Source of the DNA: Mucilaginibacter rigui
GTDB taxonomy: Bacteria; Bacteroidota; Bacteroidia; Sphingobacteriales; Sphingobacteriaceae
Assembly (NCBI RefSeq): GCF_014773275.1
Contig: NZ_JACWMW010000004.1
Coordinates: 62,001-126,000 of the forward strand
Length of the DNA stretch: 64,000 nt
Direction: 5' to 3'
Shown: in pieces, positions 36,109-45,681 of the stretch
Position numbering within the stretch: position 1 is the first letter of the stretch
Layout of the letters: each line of letters starts with the position of its first letter
Translations under genes and position numbers: made by a program
The notes under the pieces: model-generated
Seen by the model: the letters and a program-made list of their open reading frames with translations, nothing else
Databases searched by the model: none
Told to the model about the DNA's origin: nothing

Positions 36109-37282
36109 ATGATCCGGATTGGATATAAAATTTTTCTATTAATTGGTTCAATACAATAAGTTCATGATCGCTAACGCGCGATTGCTGGCTCATGTAATTA
36201 ATATGGCTCACTAAATCTCTCGCCAGCGATTCATCAACACCAGTTTTATTGATAAAGCTCACCAAAAAATCGTTGTTGTAATTGCCTGTTTTTAAGCCGA
36301 ACACATTGCGCAGGTGCTCGCCAAAATACACTATTTTTTTTGCGGCTATGTTGCTGTTATCACGCTGCTCATAATATACCTGGCCCACTACGCTTACAAA
36401 CTCTACGGTAGCGTTTTTTAAAGGCTCTATCACCGGGATAATGCGTTGGCGCCGTTTTATTTCGTAAATAACAAAAAGCAGCAGGCTGGCCAAACTAATA
36501 TAGTAGGCCCATTGCAGGCCGGGGTTGTTAAAGAAAACCCGCATTGGCGATTGGTCGGCACTTACATCGTGGTTTTGGTATAGGTCCCAATAAATATTTT
36601 CGGTTACCGGCAGGTAAGAAAGCACTTTAGCAGGATATTCACTGCCGTTGGGTTTAAGCAGGCTATAATTGGTTAATATTTGAGGGTTTGCAAATAAAAA
36701 CAGGCTGCCTTTGCCAAACTTAAACCGCAAATAATTGCTTTTGCCGTATTGGTTTTGGCTGATGGATGTGCCCCTGGCTGTATCAAATTTACTGAAGTAT
36801 TGAGAGCTGATGTTGTTATCGAATTTATAACCGGCCGCTTTTTTTAGTTGCGGATTGGTGAAGTTAAGGCCCTGGTTTTTCTTATCATATTCAACGCCGG
36901 TTTCTAATTTCAGCGAGTCGCTGATGTAGCCATCAAAGTTAAAAGCCGAAATAAATACCGAGTTGCCGGCACTTATATACTTGACCATTGCCTTAAAGTC
37001 GATTTTACTGAAAGTTGCATTTTGGGCTATCACAATGTAACTGCCGCCCGTTAAATTACCGTTGGTAAACACGTCATAAGGCGATCTACTGATGTTCTTT
37101 ACCTGCGCCCCGGGGAAAATATCCTTCAGCCGGTTATAAAATACATAAGTGCCATAGGGGATCTTGTCGTTATATGACAGGGTGGTGGCCCAGTTTACAG
37201 GGTTTGGCCTGTTAAATTGGGCTACCAGGTAAATGAGCAACAACGCCGAGCCAACAGAAATATAGATCTTAAAATCTTTCAT
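36098..37282 (-). CDS. DUF4350 membrane protein
   Basis: 394 residues. A first transmembrane helix (residues ~9-23) precedes a large external domain with DKIPYGTYVFYNRLKDIFP, typical of DUF4350. A second helix lies near 265-282 (ISLASLLLFVIYEIKRRQR), and the cytoplasmic C-terminal third is helical. DUF4350 proteins occur next to MoxR/DUF58/DUF4129 genes and are of unknown role. The start codon overlaps the stop of the DUF4129 gene by 4 bp. Confidence 0.85.
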   Translation of the reverse strand: MKDFKIYISVGSALLLIYLVAQFNRPNPVNWATTLSYNDKIPYGTYVFYNRLKDIFPGAQVKNISRSPYDVFTNGNLTGGSYIVIAQNATFSKIDFKAMVKYISAGNSVFISAFNFDGYISDSLKLETGVEYDKKNQGLNFTNPQLKKAAGYKFDNNISSQYFSKFDTARGTSISQNQYGKSNYLRFKFGKGSLFLFANPQILTNYSLLKPNGSEYPAKVLSYLPVTENIYWDLYQNHDVSADQSPMRVFFNNPGLQWAYYISLASLLLFVIYEIKRRQRIIPVIEPLKNATVEFVSVVGQVYYEQRDNSNIAAKKIVYFGEHLRNVFGLKTGNYNNDFLVSFINKTGVDESLARDLVSHINYMSQQSRVSDHELIVLNQLIEKFYIQSGSYGK

Positions 37283-38031
37283 GCTGTCCCCTCCTTAAAA
37301 TTGTTGAACAGCAGGCTTATGTTTTTAAACACATCGCCGTTTATGGCAAAATCGCCATACCAAACATATTCAAACTTATGGGTGAGATTTTTAAAAGCTT
37401 CGCGCTGGTTAATGTCGGCAAGTTCGTTTATGTAAGTGGTGTTTGTTTTATTAAGCTGCCAGTCAATAAGCCCTTTATCACTTAATTGCTTCAGGCTTTT
37501 AAGGTACAGCATCCGTACGGCCAGCCTGTAGTTGTTTACGGCCACGGCTTTCTCTATCTCTGTATCAAAATCAATTTCGTGGATGTTCTCTTCAGATTCT
37601 GCATAGGCCAGCTTCGCTACCTGCGGGTTACGCCTAAAAGTATTCAGCACGTTTATACCGGCAAGCTTTAATACTAAAAATATAATAGCGGCAACACCCA
37701 GGGCAATAAAAAAGTATTTTAAAAATACCATAAAGTTGCTGGTTAGTTTTTTGTCTTTAAAGTCAAATAAACTCCAGAACCATCTCCAAAAGCGTGTCCA
37801 TAAAGATGGGCCGCCATCATAATTTTCGCGGTAAACAAACTCGGGCCGTTTTTTGTAGGCGTTAAGGGCAGTGGTGTCAAACTGCCTTGGCGTAACCGTG
37901 GCGGTGTCTGTTACCAAAACAGCTTTTGGTTTAACTGCCATTTTTACCACAGGTTTAGGCACAGGCGTTTTACCTGCATAACCGTGGATGCAAAAAAGCA
38001 TAAAAATAAACAGGCAAACAGTACGCCGCAT
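37279..38031 (-). CDS. DUF4129-type membrane protein
   Basis: 250 residues. A signal sequence (MRRTVCLFIFMLFCIHGYAG) is followed by a short polar region with RPEFVYRENYDGGPSLWTRF, a transmembrane helix near 115-133, and a cytoplasmic helical tail with AVRMLYLKSLKQLSDKGLID. That tail is the DUF4129 pattern (related to transglutaminase-associated domains). It ends in a 4-bp overlap with DUF4350 and directly abuts the preceding gene. The operon context supports a role with MoxR. Confidence 0.8.
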   Translation of the reverse strand: MRRTVCLFIFMLFCIHGYAGKTPVPKPVVKMAVKPKAVLVTDTATVTPRQFDTTALNAYKKRPEFVYRENYDGGPSLWTRFWRWFWSLFDFKDKKLTSNFMVFLKYFFIALGVAAIIFLVLKLAGINVLNTFRRNPQVAKLAYAESEENIHEIDFDTEIEKAVAVNNYRLAVRMLYLKSLKQLSDKGLIDWQLNKTNTTYINELADINQREAFKNLTHKFEYVWYGDFAINGDVFKNISLLFNNFKEGTA

Positions 38032-38925
38032 TTAGTATTCTTCGGTAGGTAAATTGGTTTGCTCGCCAGGGGTGCTGCCAAACTTGTTGATACGATCAAG
38101 CAAGCTGGTACCTTCTTTATGTTCGGCAAGGTTAAAGTAGCACAAGCTGATGCCAACAGTTGGTATAATAAGTAAAACCTGCGCAAAGGTTTGTAGTATA
38201 ACCGAAAATAGAATTGTGCCTGTTGATAACTGCGGTATTTTTTGCGGCCTCAACCAAACGCTTGCCATATTAACCGCAGATGCAGGTATTGTGATAACAA
38301 TTATCATTACGTAAACAATTATCCATATTACTAAAACAGCCCCGGCAGTTGCCCACCAATTCTCTTTTATTAGTTGAAAGCTGCGATTAAAAGCATAGCC
38401 AAAAGTGGCGTTCTCCATAACCATTATCGGGAATATTAAACCCATGATAGGGAAAAGGTATATGCCTGGTATTAAGCATAATACAAAACCGCCACCTACT
38501 AGCAAACCTATTATAATGGAGCCTCCTAATATCCGCAGAAAATAGTATTTAAAATATCCCCATACCTCATCTGTAGTTGGGGCTACATTGCCCTTTTGTT
38601 TATAAAGGGCCATATAACTTAAAACTGTAACGCTGATTGCGCTCATTGTTAATAACGAAAATACCATGGTAGCTACATAGCTCACCCAAAAATCGGACAT
38701 GGATGAACTAAATGTTTGCGGCCCGCCGGCGCTGGCCTCGTTAAAAACATGCATTATTTTGTATTGCTGCAAAAAAGATATAGCCGATAGCGCTATCAGG
38801 AAAAAGCCGCAAAAAATAAAAAAGCTTTTTAGCAACTCTTTAAAATTCTGGCGGATAAACTGGAAGGTGTCGCTTATAATTTCGCCAAAATCCCGCAGTT
38901 TGGCTAATTCAATTTTTGGTTCCAT
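38032..38925 (-). CDS. Multi-pass membrane protein of the MoxR cluster
   Basis: 297 residues from the ATG at 38925; a longer frame would overlap SpoIIM by 86 bp and add non-conserved residues. An amphipathic start (KLRDFGEIISDTFQFIRQNF) precedes about six transmembrane helices, with a Gly-rich hairpin IIIGLLVGGGFVLCLIPGIY. This resembles glycerophosphodiesterase-type membrane domains without the enzyme part. It starts within the last 17 bp of the SpoIIM gene. The function is unknown; the context suggests an envelope role. Confidence 0.75.
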   Translation of the reverse strand: MEPKIELAKLRDFGEIISDTFQFIRQNFKELLKSFFIFCGFFLIALSAISFLQQYKIMHVFNEASAGGPQTFSSSMSDFWVSYVATMVFSLLTMSAISVTVLSYMALYKQKGNVAPTTDEVWGYFKYYFLRILGGSIIIGLLVGGGFVLCLIPGIYLFPIMGLIFPIMVMENATFGYAFNRSFQLIKENWWATAGAVLVIWIIVYVMIIVITIPASAVNMASVWLRPQKIPQLSTGTILFSVILQTFAQVLLIIPTVGISLCYFNLAEHKEGTSLLDRINKFGSTPGEQTNLPTEEY

Positions 38926-39868
38926 ATAAGGTTTTTTTATAAATTCTGTTTGGATAAATAACCACGTACCACACCAGGAATATAAGCGAGCCAATTAAAA
39001 TACAGCTGCTTAACCATATAGGCATTTCGGTATGGCGGGTTACAAAGCTTTCAAAAAAAGCGGCAACAATAAATATAGGCACCAGCCCAACAGCTATCTT
39101 CATGCCATCGGCAGCGCCTTTTTTTAGTGATACCATGCGAGTAAATGTTTTGGGGAATAAAAGGCTGTTACCCAGCACAAGGCCCGCCGCGCCTGCTATT
39201 ACAATGGCCGAGATCTCCAGCGTGCCGTGGATCCAGATAACCAGTACCGATTTCATGCCCAGCCCTTTGCTGAAAAAGTAATACTGAAACGAACCCAGCA
39301 TTAAACCGTTACGCAGCAAAAAATACACCGAGCCAACCGAAAAAATAATACCGGCAGCAAACGTTACCAGCGATACATAAATATTATTGGCTGCAATGCC
39401 AAAAAACATCACCACTTCGCCCTGGCTTTTATAAACGCCGAAGGGGTCGCCTTTGGCAATGTTGGCGTTAGTCATGTTAATATAGTCGTCGCCCATTATC
39501 AGCCTCACAAAGTTGTCGTCATATTTGGCAGATAAGGCCCCCATTAAACAAAAAACAATAAAAAAGATGAAAGAGTACATTACCTGCTTTTGGTAGGTTT
39601 TGAATAGAATGGGTAATTCAAACTGCCAGAAAGAGATAAAGCGGTTGCCTTTTTCGCTTTTGTTTTTGTAGATGGATTGATGGAATTTTGATGCCAGCCC
39701 GTTTAGGTAAGCTGTTGTTTTTGATTTTGGGTAAAAAGTTTTGGCGTAGGCCAGGTCGTCAGTTATTTGAATAAAATTATCCGCAAGCTCATCCGGGTCG
39801 TTCGTGGCAGATTGCTCAAAATATTCCCATTTTTTGGCATTCTGTTTTACAAATAAGGGCTCGCGCAT
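38909..39868 (-). CDS. Stage II sporulation protein M-like (SpoIIM) membrane protein
   Basis: 319 residues. It starts MREPLFVKQNAKKWEYFEQ and has a cytoplasmic helical region followed by about five transmembrane helices with WIHGTLEISAIVIAGAAGL near 215-235, the SpoIIM hallmark. In Bacteroidota, which do not sporulate, such proteins pair with RDD proteins and MoxR clusters. It is the first gene of the leftward operon and is divergent from the RDD gene (96 bp apart). Confidence 0.88.
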   Translation of the reverse strand: MREPLFVKQNAKKWEYFEQSATNDPDELADNFIQITDDLAYAKTFYPKSKTTAYLNGLASKFHQSIYKNKSEKGNRFISFWQFELPILFKTYQKQVMYSFIFFIVFCLMGALSAKYDDNFVRLIMGDDYINMTNANIAKGDPFGVYKSQGEVVMFFGIAANNIYVSLVTFAAGIIFSVGSVYFLLRNGLMLGSFQYYFFSKGLGMKSVLVIWIHGTLEISAIVIAGAAGLVLGNSLLFPKTFTRMVSLKKGAADGMKIAVGLVPIFIVAAFFESFVTRHTEMPIWLSSCILIGSLIFLVWYVVIYPNRIYKKTLYGTKN

Positions 39869-39951
39869 TAATTATTAGTGATATATAGTTTGATGCCGTT
39901 AAAATAAAGACAAATTTTTATAATTCAACGAAAAGCTGTTAATTCAGCATA

Positions 39952-39959
39952 TATATTTG
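39952..39959 (+). promoter_or_regulatory. -7 box TATATTTG upstream of the RDD gene
   Basis: Exact match to TAnnTTTG ending 5 bp before the ATG at 39965. No TTG is found at the expected -33 spacing. Confidence 0.3.
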
Positions 39960-39964
39960 TTAAC

Positions 39965-40696
39965 ATGCAAACCATACGGATAACCACATCCCAAAATATT
40001 GATATTGATTATGAGCTGGCCGGTTTAGGTGAACGTATTGTTGCCAGCCTTATTGATTTTGGCATTTTTATACTGATAGCCGTGCTCTGCGCAATAGCCG
40101 GGGTGTCTTTACACGCAGAGGATGTACTTGGTGTGGTTTTTATATTTGTTTACGCCGCGCTTTATGTGTTTTATGACCTTGCCTGCGAGGTTTTCATGAA
40201 CGGCCAGTCGGTAGGGAAAAAGGTAATGAAGATAAAGGTGATGAGTTTAGATGGCTCGCAACCACGCCTTGGGCAATATTTATTACGATGGCTGTTCAGA
40301 ATAATTGATTTTGGTGTTACCGGGGGGGCTGTGGCCCTTGTTGTAGCAGCCATAAGCGAGAAGGTGCAGCGTATAGGCGATTTGGTTGCCGGCACCATCT
40401 TAATAAAAACCGAACTGCGCACAAAAATAGAGCATGTTGCCTTTCGCCCGGCCTTTAATGATTACCAACCGGTATTTGCCAATGTTGCCGAATTAAGTGA
40501 ACAGGATATAGAGCTGATAAACGAAGTGATAAACAGCTATATTAAAACCGGGAATAATGTGCTGGTATATAATATGGCCCTGCGTACCAAAGAACGCCTT
40601 GGGGTAACACCGCCCGAAAACATGAACGATATGCGTTTCCTGCAAACGGTGCTTAAAGATTATGCCTTTAAAGCCACAGAAACAGAAGATATATAG
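39965..40696 (+). CDS. RDD family membrane protein
   Basis: 243 residues. The RDD domain starts with ELAGLGERIVASLIDFGIFI (first helix with Arg and Asp) and continues with NGQSVGKKVMKIKVMSLDG in the loop and RWLFRIIDF in the later helix. RDD proteins are small membrane proteins, some linked to ion exchange; their role in MoxR/SpoIIM clusters is unknown. The C-terminal ~90 residues are soluble and helical. It is divergent from SpoIIM and converges on the DUF2752 gene with a 2-bp gap. Confidence 0.9.
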   Translation: MQTIRITTSQNIDIDYELAGLGERIVASLIDFGIFILIAVLCAIAGVSLHAEDVLGVVFIFVYAALYVFYDLACEVFMNGQSVGKKVMKIKVMSLDGSQPRLGQYLLRWLFRIIDFGVTGGAVALVVAAISEKVQRIGDLVAGTILIKTELRTKIEHVAFRPAFNDYQPVFANVAELSEQDIELINEVINSYIKTGNNVLVYNMALRTKERLGVTPPENMNDMRFLQTVLKDYAFKATETEDI

Positions 40697-40698
40697 GA

Positions 40699-41028
40699 TT
40701 ACAGGCGCGCCATTTTTACAATATAACTAACCGTTATAATAAGCGCTACAACAATAAACATTGTTTTTTTTACAACATTTTTTGGGGTATCCAGCTTAAA
40801 CAGGCTATCTGCAAGCCACCAAGCCGATATGATGAGCAAAGGTATGGCAGGCGGATATAATAAAAAGCTTTGGCGGATATCGCCTTTTAACAAAGCTACC
40901 ATTGAGCGCTGAAAGCCGCAGCCGGGGCAATCTATCCCGGTTATATATTTAAAGGGGCAGGGGAGTAAATGATCCTGCAGCCAACTAATAAATAGCAGGC
41001 TGCAGGATGGTATATAATTTAAACCCAT
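40699..41028 (-). CDS. DUF2752 membrane protein
   Basis: 109 residues. The family signature is clear: PFKYITGIDCPGCGFQRSMV at residues ~25-44, with the CPGCG pair of cysteines. Two transmembrane helices follow (about 58-75 and 85-105). The function is unknown; the cysteines might bind metal or form a disulfide. Its start overlaps the stop of the upstream gene in the form TAATG, so the two are translationally coupled. Confidence 0.88.
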   Translation of the reverse strand: MGLNYIPSCSLLFISWLQDHLLPCPFKYITGIDCPGCGFQRSMVALLKGDIRQSFLLYPPAIPLLIISAWWLADSLFKLDTPKNVVKKTMFIVVALIITVSYIVKMARL

Positions 41029-41492
41029 TATTGTTGCGGCGGTGGTGGTGGGTTAAATGGATCTTTATAGGTAGCACCGGGGTCAAACGGGTTGTGCCCG
41101 GCAAAACCCGCCCCCGCAGGGCCTAAATAACGGTAGTTGCCAAAGCCTAAAACAGGATAAAATATAAACGGCAAAAAGATAAGCCCAACGGTAAAACCTT
41201 CGCTTTGGCCGTAGCTCTTGCTCAATAAATTGATCATTACAATGCCAATGTAAATATTAACGCAAGGCACTAAAAGAAGCAACAGCCATATCATGGGCTT
41301 ACCAATAATTTCGAGCATCACAATAACATTGTAAATTGGGATGATGGAAGCCCAGCCCGGTTTGCCGGCTTTTTCGTACACTTTCCACATGCCTGCAACG
41401 CTAATTATCCAAACAATTAAAGCAGGGATAGAAAAAAGCATCATAAAAATACCAACTAAATAGCCGGAGCTTGAAGAGTCGTAATTTTCCAT
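41028..41492 (-). CDS. DUF5684-type small membrane protein
   Basis: 154 residues. The sequence MWKVYEKAGKPGWASIIPIYNVIVMLEI near residues 33-60 is the mark of this family of three- to four-helix membrane proteins. The C-terminus is Pro-rich (NPFDPGATYKDPFNPPPPPQQ). The function is unknown. It forms a two-gene unit with the DUF2752 gene. Confidence 0.85.
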   Translation of the reverse strand: MENYDSSSSGYLVGIFMMLFSIPALIVWIISVAGMWKVYEKAGKPGWASIIPIYNVIVMLEIIGKPMIWLLLLLVPCVNIYIGIVMINLLSKSYGQSEGFTVGLIFLPFIFYPVLGFGNYRYLGPAGAGFAGHNPFDPGATYKDPFNPPPPPQQ

Positions 41493-41596
41493 TTTTTTTG
41501 ATTTGGTTTTAAGTGTGGTTTAAATTATTAATTCTAAGTGAAATTTTAAAATATTTAACAGAAAAATAATATAGATACTATTCATTAATTTTGGGC

Positions 41597-43027
41597 ATGC
41601 AACAACGGGAACAGATTTCAGTATTTGATATGTTTAAGATAGGCATAGGCCCGTCAAGCTCGCATACGCTTGGCCCATGGCGTGCCGCGCAACAATTTGT
41701 TGAACTGCTAAAACAAAAAGATGCACTGCCGCTCGTTGTACAGATTAAGATATTGCTGTATGGCTCGCTGGCTAAAACAGGCCGGGGCCACGGCACCGAT
41801 ATTGCCATACTGCTTGGCCTGAGCGGAGATGACCCGGTTACCTTTGAGGTGGATAAGATAGACAGCAAGATTGCCGGTATAACTAAAAACCACAAATTGC
41901 TTTTAGCAGGCGAAAAAGAGATCAGTTTTTTTACCGAAGACGACCTGCTTTTCCTGTTTGCCGAGAGTTTACCATATCACCCTAATGCAGTAACGTTCCA
42001 GGCGTTTCTGAGTAATGAAACTGCGGTATCGGCCACGTTCTATTCTATAGGCGGTGGTTTTGTGGTAAAAGAAGGCGCACAAACCCAGCACAAAGCCGAG
42101 GTTGACCTGCCATTCCCTATTGATACCGCCGGCGACCTGCTGCACTGGTGTATTAAAACCGGGCTCAAGGTATCTGAAGTGGTGATGGAGAATGAGCTTG
42201 CCTGGCGCAGCGAACAGGAAACCCGTAACGGCGTACTCAATATATTTAGAGTGATGCAGGAATGTATATACCGCGGCTGCCATACCGCAGGCAACCTGCC
42301 GGGGGGGCTTAATGTGGCCCGCCGTGCATCAGCATTAAATAAACGCTTGTTAAAAGGCCATACCTATACCAACTACACCGAATGGGTGCAGGCCATGCGC
42401 CAAACGGGTAACGGTTTCCAGAATATACTTGACTGGGTAAGCTGCTTCGCGCTGGCCGTGAATGAGGAGAACGCCTCATTCGGCCGCGTAGTTACGGCAC
42501 CAACCAATGGCGCTGCAGGGGTTATACCTGCCGTGCTTCAATATTATATTTCATTTTGCGATGGGTTTGATGATCAAAAGATAATCCAGTTTTTGTTCAC
42601 CGCATCCGAAGTGGGCAGTATCTTCAAAAAAGGGGCTACCATATCTGCCGCCATGGGTGGTTGCCAGGCCGAGATAGGCGTGTCATCGGCCATGGCAGCA
42701 GCAGCCCTTACCGAGTGTTTAGGCGGCAGCCAGCGCCAGGTATTGATGGCCGCCGAGATTGCCATGGAACACCACCTGGGCCTCACCTGCGACCCTATTG
42801 GCGGCTTAGTGCAGGTGCCCTGCATTGAGCGTAACACCATGGGCGCCATAAAAGCTATCACTGCAAGCCAGCTGGCCCTGCAAAGCAACCCCGATAAAGC
42901 CAAGGTAAGCCTTGATGCCGTGGTGCGCACCATGTGGCAAACCGCCCAGGATATGAACTCCAAATACAAGGAAACATCTGATGGCGGGCTGGCTATAAAT
43001 ATCCCGATTAGCTTGCCGGAGTGTTAG
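41597..43027 (+). CDS. sdaA: L-serine ammonia-lyase
   Basis: 476 residues from ATG 41597; an in-frame TTG 6 bp earlier is rejected. It is a single-chain enzyme with the beta domain first ([17 protein letters not shown] at the N-terminus) and the alpha domain second. Cysteines likely to hold the iron-sulfur cluster lie at [25 protein letters not shown] and [10 protein letters not shown]. It converts L-serine to pyruvate and ammonia. It stands alone. A TAATTTTG box lies only 3 bp before the start codon (41586-41593). Confidence 0.93.
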   Translation: MQQREQISVFDMFKIGIGPSSSHTLGPWRAAQQFVELLKQKDALPLVVQIKILLYGSLAKTGRGHGTDIAILLGLSGDDPVTFEVDKIDSKIAGITKNHKLLLAGEKEISFFTEDDLLFLFAESLPYHPNAVTFQAFLSNETAVSATFYSIGGGFVVKEGAQTQHKAEVDLPFPIDTAGDLLHWCIKTGLKVSEVVMENELAWRSEQETRNGVLNIFRVMQECIYRGCHTAGNLPGGLNVARRASALNKRLLKGHTYTNYTEWVQAMRQTGNGFQNILDWVSCFALAVNEENASFGRVVTAPTNGAAGVIPAVLQYYISFCDGFDDQKIIQFLFTASEVGSIFKKGATISAAMGGCQAEIGVSSAMAAAALTECLGGSQRQVLMAAEIAMEHHLGLTCDPIGGLVQVPCIERNTMGAIKAITASQLALQSNPDKAKVSLDAVVRTMWQTAQDMNSKYKETSDGGLAINIPISLPEC

Positions 43028-43181
43028 GGGAGATATTTGGAGGTTTACTAGGGATTAGTAAAGTGAATATTCTCGTATATAGCATCCCTAACATGCTTTG
43101 GCAATTGGTAATAATCCGATTTTCTTATTGTAATTAATGTGATAGAGAAAAGGGTATATTTAAAAAAATAATAATTATTCA

Positions 43182-44894
43182 ATGGAGCCTATTTCTGCAA
43201 TTAAGTTTCAAAGCCTATTAAGTGATGGTGAAGACTTGATAGACAAAGAAATATCTGGAGATGTTAGGATCTATGCAAACCCATTTGGAATATATTTACT
43301 TATAGAGCGATGTGTATTTAATGGTAGTTTAACTTTGAATGATGTTGAATTCAATAAAGACGTTGTGTTTAGGAATTGTGTTTTTAACGGTATTGTTTCA
43401 TTCTATAATGTAACATTTTCAAAGAAACTCGAATTTGCAAACAGTCGATCAAATGATAGATTAGAAATTGCGAATTGCGTTTTTAGTGAATTGTATTTTA
43501 AAGGTGGTAAATTTAACAATGTTCAATTTAAAGGAATATTAAACGAAGTTGCAAATGTTAAAACGCTTATTGAATTTCAAAGCGGCACATATGAACGATT
43601 AGGGTTTTATTGTAAAGAAATAACTTGTCCAATCCAATTTAGTGGGGGGAGCTATGAGTTTATTTTCTTCGAAAAAACCAAATTTTATAATAGTCTTTCG
43701 ATTGACGGTTTGCAATTGGTGATTAAAAGGTTTTATTTTCAATCTGTTGACTTCTTTGACAGAATTAGCTTTTCAGAATGCCTTATAGATGGGGACGTTA
43801 ATTTCCATAATGTAAGTTTTAATGAACAAGTAATATTTAATAGAAACTTCACTTGTGACGCTTTATATTTTAGTAATGTAATAGCTAAACAAGACGTGTC
43901 TTTAAACTATGGAGGGAATCTCTCTTGGTTAGATATTAGCACTTGTGATTTTCAAACAAGTTTAAATTGTTACAACTATAACGCCTATGACCTAGCCCAA
44001 GGCGAGCGTAAATTGACTTGCAATATTAATGGAATAGTTCGTGGCAACATTCTATTGGAAGGTATTCCGGTATCATCATTAACAATTAGCGGAGTGAACT
44101 TTGGGAATGTAATTTTTAAAAAAATAGAAACCCATTTTATAACAATAGTAGATTTTAATAATCATAATAAGCTAACATTTAGCGGATTGAAGTTAAATGG
44201 TTTATATAATGTATTTATAATATTTGATTCTAATGTAAATTCAACTGAATTTGTAAATATCGATTTCAGAAAATTTCATGAGTTTGTTATTTCCAAAAGT
44301 GAAGTAAGTAATATTTTATTATCAAATTCTATATTACCATCCAAATTACAAATAGGGACAAAGCATCCCCAATATGGATATGTAATAAAAGCAGATGAAA
44401 AGATAAATGATAACACATATTTCAGGGAGAGTTATAGACAATTAAAGTTGGCGATGGAAAAACAGGGAAATAAATCATATGCACTTGCCTTTAAAGCTAA
44501 AGAGATGTTTTATCTTAGAAGGGAGGTTCCGTTTGGGTGGGATAAAGTATTACTTTATTTAAATTATTGGTCTAACAATAATGGTTTAAGTTGGTCAAGA
44601 GGATTAATATTTACATTTTTAATTTCTTGGATTATGTTTCTATTATATGAACACACGTTGATCCATTCAAGCTTCTATTGGTCTTTATCTATTACAAAAA
44701 CAGAAGCAATTCAAGGATTCAGAAATGGGTTTGATGGCTTTTTAAATTTTTTGGCCTCATTCCCATTATTCAAGAAATTAGAAAATGATAAAAATACAGC
44801 AGCGACAAATGCTGTTTTTATTGCAAGTAGAATTTTAATTGGGTATGGTATTTACCAAACAATTACAGCCTTTCGAAAATTTGGGAGTAAATAA
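43182..44894 (+). CDS. Pentapeptide-repeat-like beta-helix protein with C-terminal membrane domain
   Basis: 570 residues. The first ~390 form irregular short repeats with F/L/C every five residues (for example CVFNGSLTLNDVEFNKDVVF), as in right-handed quadrilateral beta-helices of pentapeptide-repeat proteins. A helical linker (YFRESYRQLKLAMEKQGNKS, ~405-425) leads to a transmembrane helix near 475-492 and another near 545-565. No signal peptide is seen, so the beta-helix is probably cytoplasmic. The gene is far more AT-rich than its neighbours and stands alone between serine deaminase and DUF488, suggesting recent transfer. The function is unknown. Confidence 0.7.
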   Translation: MEPISAIKFQSLLSDGEDLIDKEISGDVRIYANPFGIYLLIERCVFNGSLTLNDVEFNKDVVFRNCVFNGIVSFYNVTFSKKLEFANSRSNDRLEIANCVFSELYFKGGKFNNVQFKGILNEVANVKTLIEFQSGTYERLGFYCKEITCPIQFSGGSYEFIFFEKTKFYNSLSIDGLQLVIKRFYFQSVDFFDRISFSECLIDGDVNFHNVSFNEQVIFNRNFTCDALYFSNVIAKQDVSLNYGGNLSWLDISTCDFQTSLNCYNYNAYDLAQGERKLTCNINGIVRGNILLEGIPVSSLTISGVNFGNVIFKKIETHFITIVDFNNHNKLTFSGLKLNGLYNVFIIFDSNVNSTEFVNIDFRKFHEFVISKSEVSNILLSNSILPSKLQIGTKHPQYGYVIKADEKINDNTYFRESYRQLKLAMEKQGNKSYALAFKAKEMFYLRREVPFGWDKVLLYLNYWSNNNGLSWSRGLIFTFLISWIMFLLYEHTLIHSSFYWSLSITKTEAIQGFRNGFDGFLNFLASFPLFKKLENDKNTAATNAVFIASRILIGYGIYQTITAFRKFGSK

Positions 44895-44989
44895 AACTTG
44901 TTAGGTTAATTCTCCTTTTAGGCAGTACTACCTTTCAAATAATTCTTCACATACTATGTAGTTGCCGAGTATAGTTACCTACGATATTA

Positions 44990-45346
44990 TTATTTAAGCA
45001 ACAAGTTTAAAAACTGCTGTAATACCAGTGCGTGGTTATGCTCTTCATCATGTGCTGCATACACCAGGGTAATTACCTTATGCTTTTTTATGAGCGTTAA
45101 TAAAATGTCTACCGCATCATTTTTAGCAAGTTCTAAAGTATATTTTAGTTGAAACTGGTTCCACTTTTCGGGGTCGTGATCAAACCATTTCCGCAATTTA
45201 TTTGATGGGGCAATGGCTGTTATCCATTCATCATAAGGTAATGGATCTTTCTTTAATCCCCGTGGCCAATAGCGGTCAATCAAAATACGGAAGCTATCTT
45301 TTTCGCCTGCCGGTTCATAGATCCGTTTGATGTTTATTTTAGCCAT
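44990..45346 (-). CDS. DUF488 family protein (YeaO-like)
   Basis: 118 residues. The pattern KRIYEPAGEKDSFRILIDR and WPRGLKKDPLPYDEWI at the N-terminus, and LVYAAHDEEHNHALVLQQFL at the C-terminus, are typical of the short DUF488 family. No catalytic role is known. It is a single gene with no operon partner. Confidence 0.9.
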   Translation of the reverse strand: MAKINIKRIYEPAGEKDSFRILIDRYWPRGLKKDPLPYDEWITAIAPSNKLRKWFDHDPEKWNQFQLKYTLELAKNDAVDILLTLIKKHKVITLVYAAHDEEHNHALVLQQFLNLLLK

Positions 45347-45681
45347 TATCCATTTTAAATAGGTGCTGTAAAGATAATAATTCTCCCAGGGTGGCCCGTC
45401 CCAATTTGTCCCGATCAGAACAAAAGGGAACAGGCCTTAAAAAATAATTAATCGTTAATGAGTAATATAAATAATATCCCTTTAAGCCGTTATCGACAGG
45501 TTTAAAAGCTAAAAAGGTCGGACTAAGGCCGGATTAAGGTCGAAAAAGGGCGAAAAAAGTATCATTATTTACCCGTATTGTTTCTTGTCCCATTTTCAAA
45601 AAAATAGAGGCGTTTGTTGAGATACTGAAATGGTTTTGTTTTCAAAATGGAACAAAACAGAAATAGAGTGCGGTTTACCCG
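45347..45681. other. Gene-free stretch with a short tandem repeat and an imperfect inverted repeat
   Basis: No convincing gene is seen. Bases ~45513-45558 contain about four degenerate ~11-bp units of the form AAGGtCGgAtT. Further on, CCCATTTTCAAAA (~45589) and TTTTCAAAATGG (~45639) form an imperfect inverted repeat. The purpose is unknown. Confidence 0.6.

Noticed and set aside
38926-38994. N-terminal extension of the MoxR-cluster membrane protein
   Set aside because: It would overlap the SpoIIM gene by 86 bp; the ATG at 38925 gives the normal 17-bp coupling overlap.
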